This document shows positions 7,472 to 14,584 of a stretch of 16,549 nucleotides of DNA, piece after piece (the stretch's first letter is position 1; each line of letters starts with the position of its first letter). The stretch is from Chryseobacterium gleum (GTDB lineage: Bacteria > Bacteroidota > Bacteroidia > Flavobacteriales_D > Sanyastnellaceae). Both the position numbers and the translations under genes were made by a program. The stretch is from the NCBI GenBank assembly GCA_943330925.2, contig CALQJP020000022.1:1-16549 (forward strand), given 5' to 3'. Below the pieces are notes generated by a model. It did not search any database and was not told the DNA's origin. It saw only the letters and a list, made by a program, of their open reading frames with translations.

Positions 7472-9250
7472 GTGAAATTCAGACTTCCCATAGCGCGAAA
7501 ACTTACCCTTGGCTTCGCTGTATTCGCAATTGTGGTTATTGGCGCTTTTGGCTGGACCGGCATAAAACTTTCGCAAGGTTTCGAAATCAATCATCGCATC
7601 AACAACATCTATGCGCCTTCTATTAAGTCGCTGGAGAAACTCGATAACCAGCTTGTAAAGGCACAACTGCTAATGACACAGTGGACTCTTGTTCAGAGCA
7701 GGGAAGATGACCCGGAGCGTGTGGAGGCACTCACTCTTTGCACGCAGCATATTCCGAACCAGCTTATGAGAGTCGACTCCGTTTCGGTGCATTGGCCGGA
7801 GGAAAAGCAAATAGAAAAGAATCTGCTTATTGCCGATGTACAATCGCTCCTGTTGGCCTACGGCGATGTGCGCAAGTTGTTGCCCGACTTTAATAGCTAT
7901 ACAGATCCGACCTACTTAATGAGTGCGGAGGCCTTATTTATTGATGGTGGAGTCGTGCTCGATGCATTGGGTAAAGCGCAGTCAAGGTTGCGTGTATTGA
8001 CCGACTACCAGCGCGATGCAATGGCAAATGAAATAGCGAAAATGAACGCTTCTTTTGAAGACTTGACGAAGCTTTTCATCTGGGTAGTAGCTGTAGTTTT
8101 GGTAATTGGCGTCTTCCTCGCGTTCATCACTATTCGTTCGATAGTAAGACCGGTAAATTCACTTCGCAATAAACTCAACAATCTATCGAAGGGTATTTAT
8201 TCGCTTCATGCTACTCGCACCAACAACGATGAAATTGGTGATATGGCCCAGGCAGTTGATCGCCTGATGCGAAACTTCGAACGCACCAAGGAGTTTTCCT
8301 TGAGTATCGGAGCGGGTAAGTTTGACATGCCCTTTGAGCCGTTATCTGAGCATGATGAATTGGGTGGCGCATTGTTGCAGATGCGTGATGACCTTGCTTC
8401 CTACCGTCATCAAATGGAGGAGAAAGTTTCAGAGCAAACTCTGGAAATACGTCAGCAAAAGGAACAGGTGGAAATGCAAAACGAACGTGTAATGGAGCTT
8501 TATACTGATTTGCAGGCGAGCATCGATTACGCGCAGCGCCTTCAAAGCACCATCTTACCGAGCGAAGAAGCTATTCGAGAAGTGTTCCCGCAGCATTTTG
8601 TAATGTTCAGACCCAAGGCAACCGTTAGCGGCGATTTCTATTGGTTTGCCAACAAGGGCAAGAAACTCATGTTTGCGGCGGCCGATTGCACAGGCCATGG
8701 TGTGCCGGGCGCGTTCATGAGTTTGGTGGGCCACAATGCACTCAACCAGGCCACCAAGGTTTATTACAAGCCTTCGCAAGTACTCAACACAGTAAATAGA
8801 CTGTCGGCGCAGGCACTGCGAGCCAATGAAAACCATTTGGTGAAAGATGGAATGGACATAGCGCTTTGCACCATCGATATGGAAGCTATGGAGCTTGAAT
8901 TCAGCGGCGCTCAAAATCCCGTTTACATTGTAAGGGGCGAAGAACTTATTGAGTTGAGCGGCGATGGATTTAGCATTGGGTCTTACGTGAATGGTGAGCG
9001 AGAATTCACAGCGAAAAAGAGCGAACTGAAAAGCGGCGATTGCATCTATGCTTTTAGCGACGGATATGCCGATCAGTTTGGAGGTCCGGCAGGAAAGAAG
9101 TTTATGCGCAAGCAATTCCGCCAACTTTTGCTGGAGGTGAATGCACTTCCTATGAGCGAACAATTAGCGCGCGTGCAGCAGCGATTCGACGAGTGGCGCG
9201 GCGAGCAGGAACAAGTCGACGATGTGCTCGTTATTGGATTGCGCGTTTGA
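7472..9250 (+). CDS. Membrane receptor with HAMP linkers and SpoIIE/PP2C serine phosphatase output
   Basis: A 592-residue protein with TM1 (about 11-33), an extracytoplasmic helical region (34-199) with no recognised fold, TM2 (about 201-222), a HAMP domain (about 223-275, starting IRSIVRPVNSL), a second HAMP-like segment (about 276-315, IGAGKFDMPFEPLSEHDELG), a coiled coil (about 315-350) and a C-terminal SpoIIE-type PP2C domain (about 375-592). Metal-binding aspartates are intact: Asp388 (SGDFYW), Asp405 (AADCTGHGVPGAF), Asp530 (FSDGYADQ) and Asp583-584 (DDVLVIGL). Such phosphatases dephosphorylate STAS anti-sigma-antagonists or related phosphoproteins; none is encoded nearby. The start is GTG 7472, 5 nt after the TPR gene, and gives a proper basic N-terminus before TM1. 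It probably converts an envelope signal, perhaps relayed by the two upstream exported proteins, into cytoplasmic dephosphorylation. Confidence 0.92.
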   Translation: MKFRLPIARKLTLGFAVFAIVVIGAFGWTGIKLSQGFEINHRINNIYAPSIKSLEKLDNQLVKAQLLMTQWTLVQSREDDPERVEALTLCTQHIPNQLMRVDSVSVHWPEEKQIEKNLLIADVQSLLLAYGDVRKLLPDFNSYTDPTYLMSAEALFIDGGVVLDALGKAQSRLRVLTDYQRDAMANEIAKMNASFEDLTKLFIWVVAVVLVIGVFLAFITIRSIVRPVNSLRNKLNNLSKGIYSLHATRTNNDEIGDMAQAVDRLMRNFERTKEFSLSIGAGKFDMPFEPLSEHDELGGALLQMRDDLASYRHQMEEKVSEQTLEIRQQKEQVEMQNERVMELYTDLQASIDYAQRLQSTILPSEEAIREVFPQHFVMFRPKATVSGDFYWFANKGKKLMFAAADCTGHGVPGAFMSLVGHNALNQATKVYYKPSQVLNTVNRLSAQALRANENHLVKDGMDIALCTIDMEAMELEFSGAQNPVYIVRGEELIELSGDGFSIGSYVNGEREFTAKKSELKSGDCIYAFSDGYADQFGGPAGKKFMRKQFRQLLLEVNALPMSEQLARVQQRFDEWRGEQEQVDDVLVIGLRV

Positions 9251-9673
9251 TTACGCAAACTTCTTACTAACGTCTACCAGAAATCTTCTTAAAAGTGTTT
9301 TACGACCTATCAGCACTTGAAACTTCATGTCGCTCCTATCCGTGAGCGAAACACTGCTTTTGATTTTTTTCTTGCCGATTTTAATCGTGGTCTGAACACA
9401 AAAGCGTTTCTCCTTTTCTCCAAATGAGCTTTTGAATTCTCTCGAGAAATAGTTGCTGAAATAAAGTCGCTTTACTTCACTTCCTTCCAATTTGAAATCG
9501 GCTTCGAGCATTTTTCCGTCAGCCGTTTCTATCTCCTCGCAGCGCTCACAGTGAAGCACTGTTCTGAATGCGCCTGTGTCGACTTTCGCATCCACATGCG
9601 AAAAACCCAGATCAGGAAACGACACGCGCACGTGCCTTCCGATTGTTGTCAGTTTGCGTGATGTAGCTTTCAC
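9251..9673 (-). CDS. Retropepsin-like 'ATP-dependent zinc protease' family (RimK-associated)
   Basis: A 140-residue protein of the small family often annotated as a putative ATP-dependent zinc protease and found beside RimK-type glutamate ligases. It carries the aspartic-protease-like motif D-T-G-A (32-35) near the N-terminus, T-D-R-S-D-M (111-116) in the middle, and the conserved L-I-G-R-K-T-L (121-127) near the end, in the family's usual order and length. A retropepsin-type fold is suggested by D-T-G-A; a zinc role has no support here because no zinc-binding cluster is visible. No RimK ligase is present in the window. The start is GTG 9673; no better in-frame ATG lies upstream. It follows yqeY by 11 nt on the same strand and its stop abuts that of the SpoIIE gene. 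Confidence 0.82.
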   Translation of the reverse strand: MKATSRKLTTIGRHVRVSFPDLGFSHVDAKVDTGAFRTVLHCERCEEIETADGKMLEADFKLEGSEVKRLYFSNYFSREFKSSFGEKEKRFCVQTTIKIGKKKIKSSVSLTDRSDMKFQVLIGRKTLLRRFLVDVSKKFA

Positions 9674-9684
9674 GGCTGGCTCAA

Positions 9685-10137
9685 TTAACCTTGCGTTAGC
9701 AGTGTTTTTACCATCTCGGAAATTGCCTTACCATCGGCTCTGCCGGCAAGGCTTTTAGAAGCTACTCCCATCACTTTGCCTAAATCAACGGGGCCTGTAG
9801 CTCCCACCGACGCTATAATGGCTTTTACTTCTGCCTCCAGTTTATCGCCCGAAAGTTGCTCCGGCAAATAGGCAGCAATCACCATTGCCTGCTTTGTCTC
9901 TTCTTCGATGAGGTCGGCTCGGCCTTGGGTTTTATAGATGTCGATCGACTCCATGCGTTGCTTGTAGAGCTTGTTGAGAATGGCAATGCCGCGTGTGTCG
10001 TCTACTTCACCGCTGCCGTCTTTAGTCATTTCCAGCAAGAGCTTGCTCTTGATGTCGCGAAGAGCCATGAGCTTGTCCTTTTCTCCGGCTTTCATTGCCT
10101 CTTTAATATCGTTGTTGATGCGTTCTGTGAGGTTCAT
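9685..10137 (-). CDS. yqeY: GatB/YqeY domain protein
   Basis: A 150-residue, mostly helical protein with the hallmarks of the YqeY family: an N-terminal helix pair containing A-L-R-D-I-K-S-K-L-L-L (25-35), Y-L-P-E-Q-L-S (90-96), L-G-K-V-M-G (119-124) and the C-terminal G-R-A-D-G-K (132-137). The C-terminal half resembles the tail domain of GatB, which binds tRNA in the Glu-tRNA(Gln) amidotransferase; stand-alone YqeY has no agreed reaction. The ATG at 10137 gives the conserved MNLTERINND start. The gene is first of a two-gene minus-strand unit with the retropepsin-like protease, 11 nt downstream. The region upstream (10138-10288) is shared with a divergent membrane-protein gene, and only weak promoter-like sequence is seen on this strand. 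Confidence 0.93.
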   Translation of the reverse strand: MNLTERINNDIKEAMKAGEKDKLMALRDIKSKLLLEMTKDGSGEVDDTRGIAILNKLYKQRMESIDIYKTQGRADLIEEETKQAMVIAAYLPEQLSGDKLEAEVKAIIASVGATGPVDLGKVMGVASKSLAGRADGKAISEMVKTLLTQG

Positions 10138-10231
10138 AGGGGTGTGTTTTGAAGAAACGAAAATAATGTTCTTTTGGAATGAGAGCTGAATGATTGCAGT
10201 TGAAATAATGCTCGATTGTGAGAATTGTCAA

Positions 10232-10262
10232 TATGAATTCAATTAACCACTCTTCACCTTTG
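10232..10262 (+). promoter_or_regulatory. Possible promoter for the small membrane-protein pair
   Basis: TATG (10232-10235), a 19-nt spacer and CACCTTTG (10255-10262) match the Bacteroidota TTTG-N19-TAnnTTTG layout with one mismatch in each element. Transcription would start near 10267-10270, about 20 nt before the ATG at 10289. It is a reasonable but imperfect match. Confidence 0.35.
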
Positions 10263-10288
10263 TTTCATTGAATCCCTAGAGTACCGCC

Positions 10289-10651
10289 ATGGAAAACAGC
10301 AATTCTTCAATTGATAGTCTAATAACGCATGCTGAAGATTATCTCAAAACGCGCCAGCAACTTACACAGCATGTGGTAACGGAAAAGGTTATTGTGCTTT
10401 CATCGTCTATGATTACGGCCTATGTGCTCTTTGTTTTTTTTGCTATGGCAGCATTTTTTGCGAGTTGGGGATTGGCTTCATGGATATCACTTCGCTTGAA
10501 TAATCCGCTGGCCGGTTATTGGTGGGTTGCCGGAGGGTATGCTTTCCTGGGCTCTATCATGCTCCTGTTTCGGAATGCTGCGCTCAGAAACCCCATTATG
10601 AATTCGATGGTACGTAATATTTACACTAGCACCAATGAGCAAGATAACTGA
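10289..10651 (+). CDS. Small two-TM membrane protein, putative holin-superfamily/YqjE-like
   Basis: A 120-residue protein with a polar N-terminal helix (1-30, amphipathic), a hydrophobic segment of about 33-66 and a second at about 76-97, ending in a basic helix (RNAALRNPIMNSMVRN, 95-110) and a polar tail. The pattern, two membrane helices after a soluble helix, is that of the 'phage holin family' or YqjE-like proteins common in bacterial chromosomes, where the holin name reflects fold similarity rather than lysis. Nothing phage-related lies nearby. The ATG at 10289 gives a compact N-terminus 27-30 nt from the possible promoter. The downstream gene overlaps it by 17 nt, so the pair probably acts together. 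Gene reality is good; the family call is tentative. Confidence 0.7.
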   Translation: MENSNSSIDSLITHAEDYLKTRQQLTQHVVTEKVIVLSSSMITAYVLFVFFAMAAFFASWGLASWISLRLNNPLAGYWWVAGGYAFLGSIMLLFRNAALRNPIMNSMVRNIYTSTNEQDN

Positions 10652-10985
10652 TATGCGCACGTTGCGCGCCGAGATTACACGCCTTCGCGCTGTTGCGGAT
10701 GGCCAGGAGAGCATCATTCGCAACGATGTTGCTTCACTTCGCGAACAATGGAAACCCATGAACATCTTGATTAATACCTTGGGCTCGCTTACAGGCGTGC
10801 AGGTGTCGAAATCGATGTTTGTCAATAATGGGTTCGTGTTCGGTTTGAGTTTGGTGCTGCAACGTTTCTTGTTAAAAGCCGAAAACCAGGTTTCAGAGAA
10901 AGTGCACGAATGGACCGACGCATTGATTGCTAAAATCAATGACTTCATTTCACGACACGCCAAGGCGCCCAAGCAAGAAAGTTGA
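10635..10985 (+). CDS. Small protein of unknown function, partner of the membrane gene upstream
   Basis: A 116-residue protein I do not recognise. Residues 7-40 form a charged helix with heptad-like spacing (LRAEITRLRAVAD), so a coiled coil is possible. Residues about 46-82 are moderately hydrophobic (INTLGSLTGV, FVFGLSLVLQRFLL) and could lie on or in the membrane. The C-terminal third (83-116) is a charged helix ending in a basic tail. ATG 10635 overlaps the preceding gene by 17 nt; ATG 10653, 2 nt after that gene's stop, is an equally plausible start that would remove six residues. The overlap and matching strand point to one operon with the two-TM protein. The stop is 4 nt from the convergent transporter gene. 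Confidence 0.65.
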   Translation: MSKITDMRTLRAEITRLRAVADGQESIIRNDVASLREQWKPMNILINTLGSLTGVQVSKSMFVNNGFVFGLSLVLQRFLLKAENQVSEKVHEWTDALIAKINDFISRHAKAPKQES

Positions 10986-10989
10986 TACG

Positions 10990-12027
10990 TTAATCTGTTT
11001 TTTTAGCGCTACCGCTCAGCAGCAAGGATAGAGGCTGCCAGCCCGGCATGCGATCGGCGATTAATTTCAGAATGCCGAGGAAGGGCACAAACAAAATCAT
11101 TCCGGATGATCCCCACAGCACCCCACCGGCCAAGATGGCCACAATCGTCATGAGCGTGTTTAGATTGAGTTTACTGCTCACAGCCCATGGAAAAATAACG
11201 TTGGCCTCGAGGTATTGCACGAAGGTAAAAATGGCGACTACACCTAAGGGATAATAGATAGAGTCGAAGGTTATCCAGCTCACCACAATAGGAAGCGACG
11301 CACCAATCATAATACCGACATAAGGAATAAAAGTCAGAACGGCCGCGATGAATCCGAAGAGAATGGCGTGCGGTACACCCAGTAGCAAAAGCCCGACGCT
11401 ATTGAGTATCCCTACGCAGAGGTACACAATGAGCATTCCTTTGATGAATTGATAATAGGCATGAATGGTTTCATTCAAGATAGCACGCAAATCGGCAAAT
11501 GGCATATCGGGTACCATTAGATGCAGCACATTCACTAAACGCCTGCGCTCGAAAAGAATGAGAGCGGCGATGATGGGAATCAGGATGAGCAAAACAACCA
11601 TGATAGACAAATTGCCTGCGGTTGTTTTAATAAACGGCAGCACCTCTTTTCCATAATTGGATTGCATGGAGCTTATCCAACCGTGTTGCTCCTCCAAACT
11701 GATGTGTGCAGTTGTTGCCAGCCAGCTCGATAGCTGCACCCAGGAATCTTGCAGTTTGATTTGGAGTTTTCCCCACTCCGAAGCGAAGCCGGCAATTTGC
11801 CAGATCAGCAATGTTACAAGTGCACCTACGAAAACTACAAGTGCTGTCATACTCAGTGCTATTGCGCCCACTGCAGAGAACTTGCGTGATTCCAGCCAAT
11901 GGCAAATGGGATAGAGGATACAGGCAATCAGCAATGCAAAACTCAGTGGAATAAACACGTTTTTGCCAAGGTAGAGCGCAGCAATGAGCAATACACCCAT
12001 TAGCAAGAGTTGCAGTGATCGTGTCAT
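10990..12027 (-). CDS. AI-2E/PerM-family transporter
   Basis: A 345-residue polytopic membrane protein. Hydrophobic helices cluster as a pair at the N-terminus (about 5-40), one at about 55-85, one at about 140-165 after a soluble helical loop (about 90-138), and a dense group from about 205 to 320. The C-terminal segment G-F-I-A-A-V-L-T-F-I-P-Y-V-G-I is the conserved core of the AI-2E transporter family (TqsA, YdiK, PerM), and 300-345 keeps a G-I-L-K-L-I-A-D-R end. Family members are linked to quorum-signal export, sodium-proton exchange or permeability, so the substrate is not predictable. The open frame begins at a TTG two codons upstream; ATG 12027 is preferred. It stands alone, convergent with the small-protein pair and separated from groL by a strong terminator. 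Confidence 0.9.
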   Translation of the reverse strand: MTRSLQLLLMGVLLIAALYLGKNVFIPLSFALLIACILYPICHWLESRKFSAVGAIALSMTALVVFVGALVTLLIWQIAGFASEWGKLQIKLQDSWVQLSSWLATTAHISLEEQHGWISSMQSNYGKEVLPFIKTTAGNLSIMVVLLILIPIIAALILFERRRLVNVLHLMVPDMPFADLRAILNETIHAYYQFIKGMLIVYLCVGILNSVGLLLLGVPHAILFGFIAAVLTFIPYVGIMIGASLPIVVSWITFDSIYYPLGVVAIFTFVQYLEANVIFPWAVSSKLNLNTLMTIVAILAGGVLWGSSGMILFVPFLGILKLIADRMPGWQPLSLLLSGSAKKTD

Positions 12028-12104
12028 GGTCAAGCGATGAATGGAGAAATGATGAAACTAAAGTAAGTCTTCAGCCGCGCTGGCTTACGACGAATGTCAT
12101 GCAT

Positions 12105-12135
12105 AAAAAAAGCCTCGCTTGTGCGAGGCTTTTTT
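12105..12135 (-). terminator. Strong hairpin terminator after groES-groL, bidirectional in form
   Basis: A 13-bp stem (12106-12118 with 12123-12135; GC core AGCCTCGC/GCGAGGCT) closes on a 4-nt loop, TTGT. The A-run at 12105-12111 reads as a T-run on the minus strand, giving a classic intrinsic terminator just downstream of the groL stop at 12156-12158. The matching T-run on the plus strand means it could also stop transcripts arriving from the left. It separates groL from the AI-2E transporter gene. Confidence 0.9.
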
Positions 12136-12155
12136 ATATCGATTTTTCTGATTGC

Positions 12156-13787
12156 TTACATCATTCCGCCCATTCCGCCGCCCGGCATGGCCGGCATAGC
12201 AGGAAGGTCTTCTTTGATGTCGCTGATTACGCATTCTGTAGTGAGCAACATACCTGCAATGGAAGCAGCGTTTTCAAGTGCAACACGAACCACTTTGGTT
12301 GGGTCGATAACACCGGCTTCGATGAGGTTCTCATAGATCTCTGTGCGAGCATTGTATCCGAAGTCGTCCTTGCCGCTGCGCACTTTGTCTACCACAACAG
12401 CGCCTTCACCACCGGCATTGGCAACAATCTGACGAAGTGGTTCTTCAATTGCGCGAACAATAATGGCAATACCTGTTTGCTCGTCGTCATTTGCACCTTT
12501 CATGTTCTCGAGCGCTTTTGAGGCACGAATAAGAGCAACACCACCGCCTGGAACAATACCTTCTTCTACTGCAGCGCGAGTAGCGTGCAATGCATCGTCT
12601 ACGCGGTCTTTCTTTTCTTTCATTTCTACTTCAGTAGCAGCACCGATGTAGAGCACAGCAACACCACCGGCCAACTTGGCAAGACGCTCTTGCAGTTTTT
12701 CGCGGTCGTAGTCGGAAGTTGTTTTGTCGATTTGAGCCTTGATTTCACCAATACGCGCTTGAATCGCGTCTTTGCTTCCGGTGCCGTTTACGATTGTCGT
12801 GTTGTCTTTGTCGACTGTAATTTTCTCGGCGCGGCCTAGATCTTCCAGCGTAGCATTCTCTAGTTTCAAGCCGGTTTCTTCGCTGATAACCTGACCGCCT
12901 GTAAGAATTGCAATGTCTTGCAACATAGCTTTGCGACGATCGCCGAAGCCTGGAGCCTTCACTGCAGCAACTTTCAGAGCACCGCGTATTTTATTTACAA
13001 CGAGTGTTGCCAACGCTTCGCCATCTACATCTTCTGCGATGATGAGCAACGGACGACCTGTTTGAGCTGTTTTTTCAAGCACAGGAAGAAGTTCTTTCAT
13101 GGTGCTTACTTTCTTGTCATAAATGAGAATGAAAGCATTTTCCAAGTCGGCTTCCATATTCTCGGCATTCGTCACGAAGTATGGCGACAAGTAACCGCGA
13201 TCGAACTGCATACCTTCCACTGTTTTCACTTCGGTTTCTGTGCCTTTTGCTTCTTCAACAGTGATAACACCCTCGGTGCCCACTTTCGCCATTGCATCGG
13301 CTATCAAGGTTCCGATTGCCTCGTCGTTGTTGGCTGAAATAGAACCAACTTGTTTGATTTTAGCATTGTCACTGCCCACCGTGCGTGAAATCTTCTTGAG
13401 GTCGGCAACAACGGCTTCCACAGCCTTGTCGATACCGCGCTTCAAATCCATTGGATTGGCACCGCTGGCCACGTTTTTCAATCCGGCAGTAACGATAGCT
13501 TGAGCCAAAACGGTAGCCGTAGTGGTGCCGTCACCTGCGATATCAGCAGTTTTGCTGGCCACTTCCTTCAGCATTTGAGCACCCATGTTTTCGATTGGGT
13601 CTTTCAGCTCGATTTCTTTCGCAACCGATACACCATCTTTGGTGATGTGCGGAGCGCCGAATTTTTTGTCGATTACCACATTGCGGCCTTTCGGACCGAG
13701 TGTCACTTTCACTGCGTTGGCCAATGCGTCTACACCTGCTTTCAACTTTTCGCGGGCCTGGGTATTAAAGGTTATTTCTTTTGCCAT
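12156..13787 (-). CDS. groL: 60-kDa chaperonin GroEL
   Basis: A 543-residue group I chaperonin. The N-terminus MAKEITFNTQAREKL is typical, ATP-binding segments include K-V-T-L-G-P-K-G-R-N-V (27-37), T-K-D-G-V-S-V (49-55, with Asp51) and G-D-G-T-T-T (85-90), and the C-terminus ends in the flexible Gly/Met tail PGGGMGGMM that projects into the folding chamber. It folds newly made and stress-damaged proteins with GroES in the cytoplasm using ATP. It lies 43 nt downstream of groES on the same strand, the near-universal groES-groL order, and is followed by a strong terminator. The ATG at 13787 is unambiguous. The sequence shows no truncation or domain change. Confidence 0.99.
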   Translation of the reverse strand: MAKEITFNTQAREKLKAGVDALANAVKVTLGPKGRNVVIDKKFGAPHITKDGVSVAKEIELKDPIENMGAQMLKEVASKTADIAGDGTTTATVLAQAIVTAGLKNVASGANPMDLKRGIDKAVEAVVADLKKISRTVGSDNAKIKQVGSISANNDEAIGTLIADAMAKVGTEGVITVEEAKGTETEVKTVEGMQFDRGYLSPYFVTNAENMEADLENAFILIYDKKVSTMKELLPVLEKTAQTGRPLLIIAEDVDGEALATLVVNKIRGALKVAAVKAPGFGDRRKAMLQDIAILTGGQVISEETGLKLENATLEDLGRAEKITVDKDNTTIVNGTGSKDAIQARIGEIKAQIDKTTSDYDREKLQERLAKLAGGVAVLYIGAATEVEMKEKKDRVDDALHATRAAVEEGIVPGGGVALIRASKALENMKGANDDEQTGIAIIVRAIEEPLRQIVANAGGEGAVVVDKVRSGKDDFGYNARTEIYENLIEAGVIDPTKVVRVALENAASIAGMLLTTECVISDIKEDLPAMPAMPGGGMGGMM

Positions 13788-13830
13788 GGTTTATTCTTTT
13801 TTCGAATGATTGTTGAACTTGATTTGAATA

Positions 13831-14106
13831 CTATACGATTGCGAAGATGTCGGCTTCACGCATGATGAGGTATTCTTTACCATCAACAGTGATTTCCGTT
13901 CCAGAGTATTTTCCGTATAGTACAGTGTCGCCGGCCTTTACGGTCATTGGCTCATCTTTCTTGCCGGCACCTACCGCTACAACTTTTCCGCGTTGTGGTT
14001 TTTCTTTCGCTGTGTCGGGAATGATAATGCCGCTGGCAGTGGTTGTTTCTGCAGGGCTGGCTTCAACGAGCACGCGGTCTGCAAGGGGTTTTACGTTAAC
14101 TGACAT
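13831..14106 (-). CDS. groS: 10-kDa co-chaperonin GroES
   Basis: A 91-residue protein with the family start N-V-K-P-L-A-D-R-V-L-V-E (4-15), the GroEL-contacting mobile loop with G-I-I-I-P (26-30), P-Q-R-G-K-V-V-A-V-G-A-G (37-48), a V-K-A-G-D-T-V-L-Y-G-K-Y segment and the C-terminal end. It caps the GroEL chamber. The open frame continues 19 codons upstream, but those residues do not match the family; ATG 14106 gives the conserved MSVNVKPL start. Between it and secG lie a terminator and an inverted repeat (14151-14180). That layout implies groES-groL has its own promoter, though no clear TAnnTTTG box is visible upstream. Confidence 0.98.
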   Translation of the reverse strand: MSVNVKPLADRVLVEASPAETTTASGIIIPDTAKEKPQRGKVVAVGAGKKDEPMTVKAGDTVLYGKYSGTEITVDGKEYLIMREADIFAIV

Positions 14107-14150
14107 GATGAATTTATTTAATCGGTTAATTGATTTTTTGAATTGCGAAT

Positions 14151-14180
14151 CCGCCGTTGTCACCTTTTATGCCAAGGCGG
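14151..14180 (-). promoter_or_regulatory. Inverted repeat upstream of groES, possible regulatory element
   Basis: The plus strand carries CCGCCGTTG (14151-14159) and CAAGGCGG (14173-14180), which pair as an 8-bp stem with one unpaired base around a 13-nt spacer. It lies 44 nt upstream of the groES start. Sequence and spacing differ from the CIRCE operator (TTAGCACTC-N9-GAGTGCTAA) bound by HrcA. It could be an operator or a 5' leader hairpin that affects expression; the function is inferred only from position and symmetry. Confidence 0.35.
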
Positions 14181-14208
14181 GCATTGGAAAATTTTGTCAG
14201 ATATGGAC

Positions 14209-14244
14209 AAAAAAAATGTCAGTGTAAGCGACACACTGACATTT
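14209..14244 (-). terminator. Intrinsic terminator after secG
   Basis: A perfect 12-bp stem (14214-14225 with 14233-14244) around a 7-nt loop is followed on the minus strand by eight T residues (plus-strand A-run 14209-14216). It begins 24 nt past the secG stop and should end transcripts from the lptE-secG operon before groES. Confidence 0.9.
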
Positions 14245-14268
14245 AACGGAGTGAATCCTATGTTTCTT

Positions 14269-14580
14269 TTACTGTCCTTCGGCAGGTGCTTGTTCTGCAG
14301 GCTGTTCAGTAGTTTGCTCAGTAGCTGCAGGCTCTGAACCGCCTTCGCTAATCGCAGAACTGGTGTACCAGCGAGCAGAAATCAAGCAAAGTACAAACAG
14401 GGCAATTCCGAGATACCAAGTTGCTTTTTCAAGGAAGTCGGCTGTGCGCTGCACGCCTCCAACTTGCGTTGTGCCTTGAAAGCCAACGGCCAATCCACCG
14501 CCTTTCGGGTTTTGTACCAACACAACAAGCGCCAGCAATAATGCAATGATTACGATAAGAATGACGATGAACGATGCCAT
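14269..14580 (-). CDS. secG: Preprotein translocase subunit SecG
   Basis: A 103-residue protein with the SecG layout: TM1 (about 4-22), the conserved cytoplasmic loop V-Q-N-P-K-G-G-G-L (22-30) with F-Q-G-T-T-Q-V-G-G, and TM2 (about 53-69). It assists SecYE and SecA in pushing preproteins across the inner membrane. The C-terminus (about 78-103) is a low-complexity tail rich in Glu, Gln, Ala and Pro, beyond the minimal fold. The gene sits 4 nt downstream of the 354-aa protein gene on the same strand and ends in a strong terminator, so it is the last gene of that operon. The ATG at 14580 directly precedes TM1 and is well placed. Confidence 0.94.
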   Translation of the reverse strand: MASFIVILIVIIALLLALVVLVQNPKGGGLAVGFQGTTQVGGVQRTADFLEKATWYLGIALFVLCLISARWYTSSAISEGGSEPAATEQTTEQPAEQAPAEGQ

Positions 14581-14584
14581 GATA

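Noticed and set aside
8555..9163. 202-codon minus-strand open frame across the SpoIIE domain
   Set aside because: Antisense to the catalytic domain, Cys/His-rich odd composition and no family resemblance; a shadow frame.
9236..9262. Short inverted repeat GTTTG/CAAAC at the SpoIIE and protease convergence
   Set aside because: Only five pairs and no T-run; too weak to call a terminator.
10289..10651. Phage origin for the holin-like gene
   Set aside because: No other phage-type gene is nearby and surrounding genes are housekeeping, so the holin label would be misleading.
12918..13337. 139-codon plus-strand open frame inside groL
   Set aside because: Antisense to groL, whose reading frame is unambiguous; the translation is Phe/Cys-rich and unlike real proteins.
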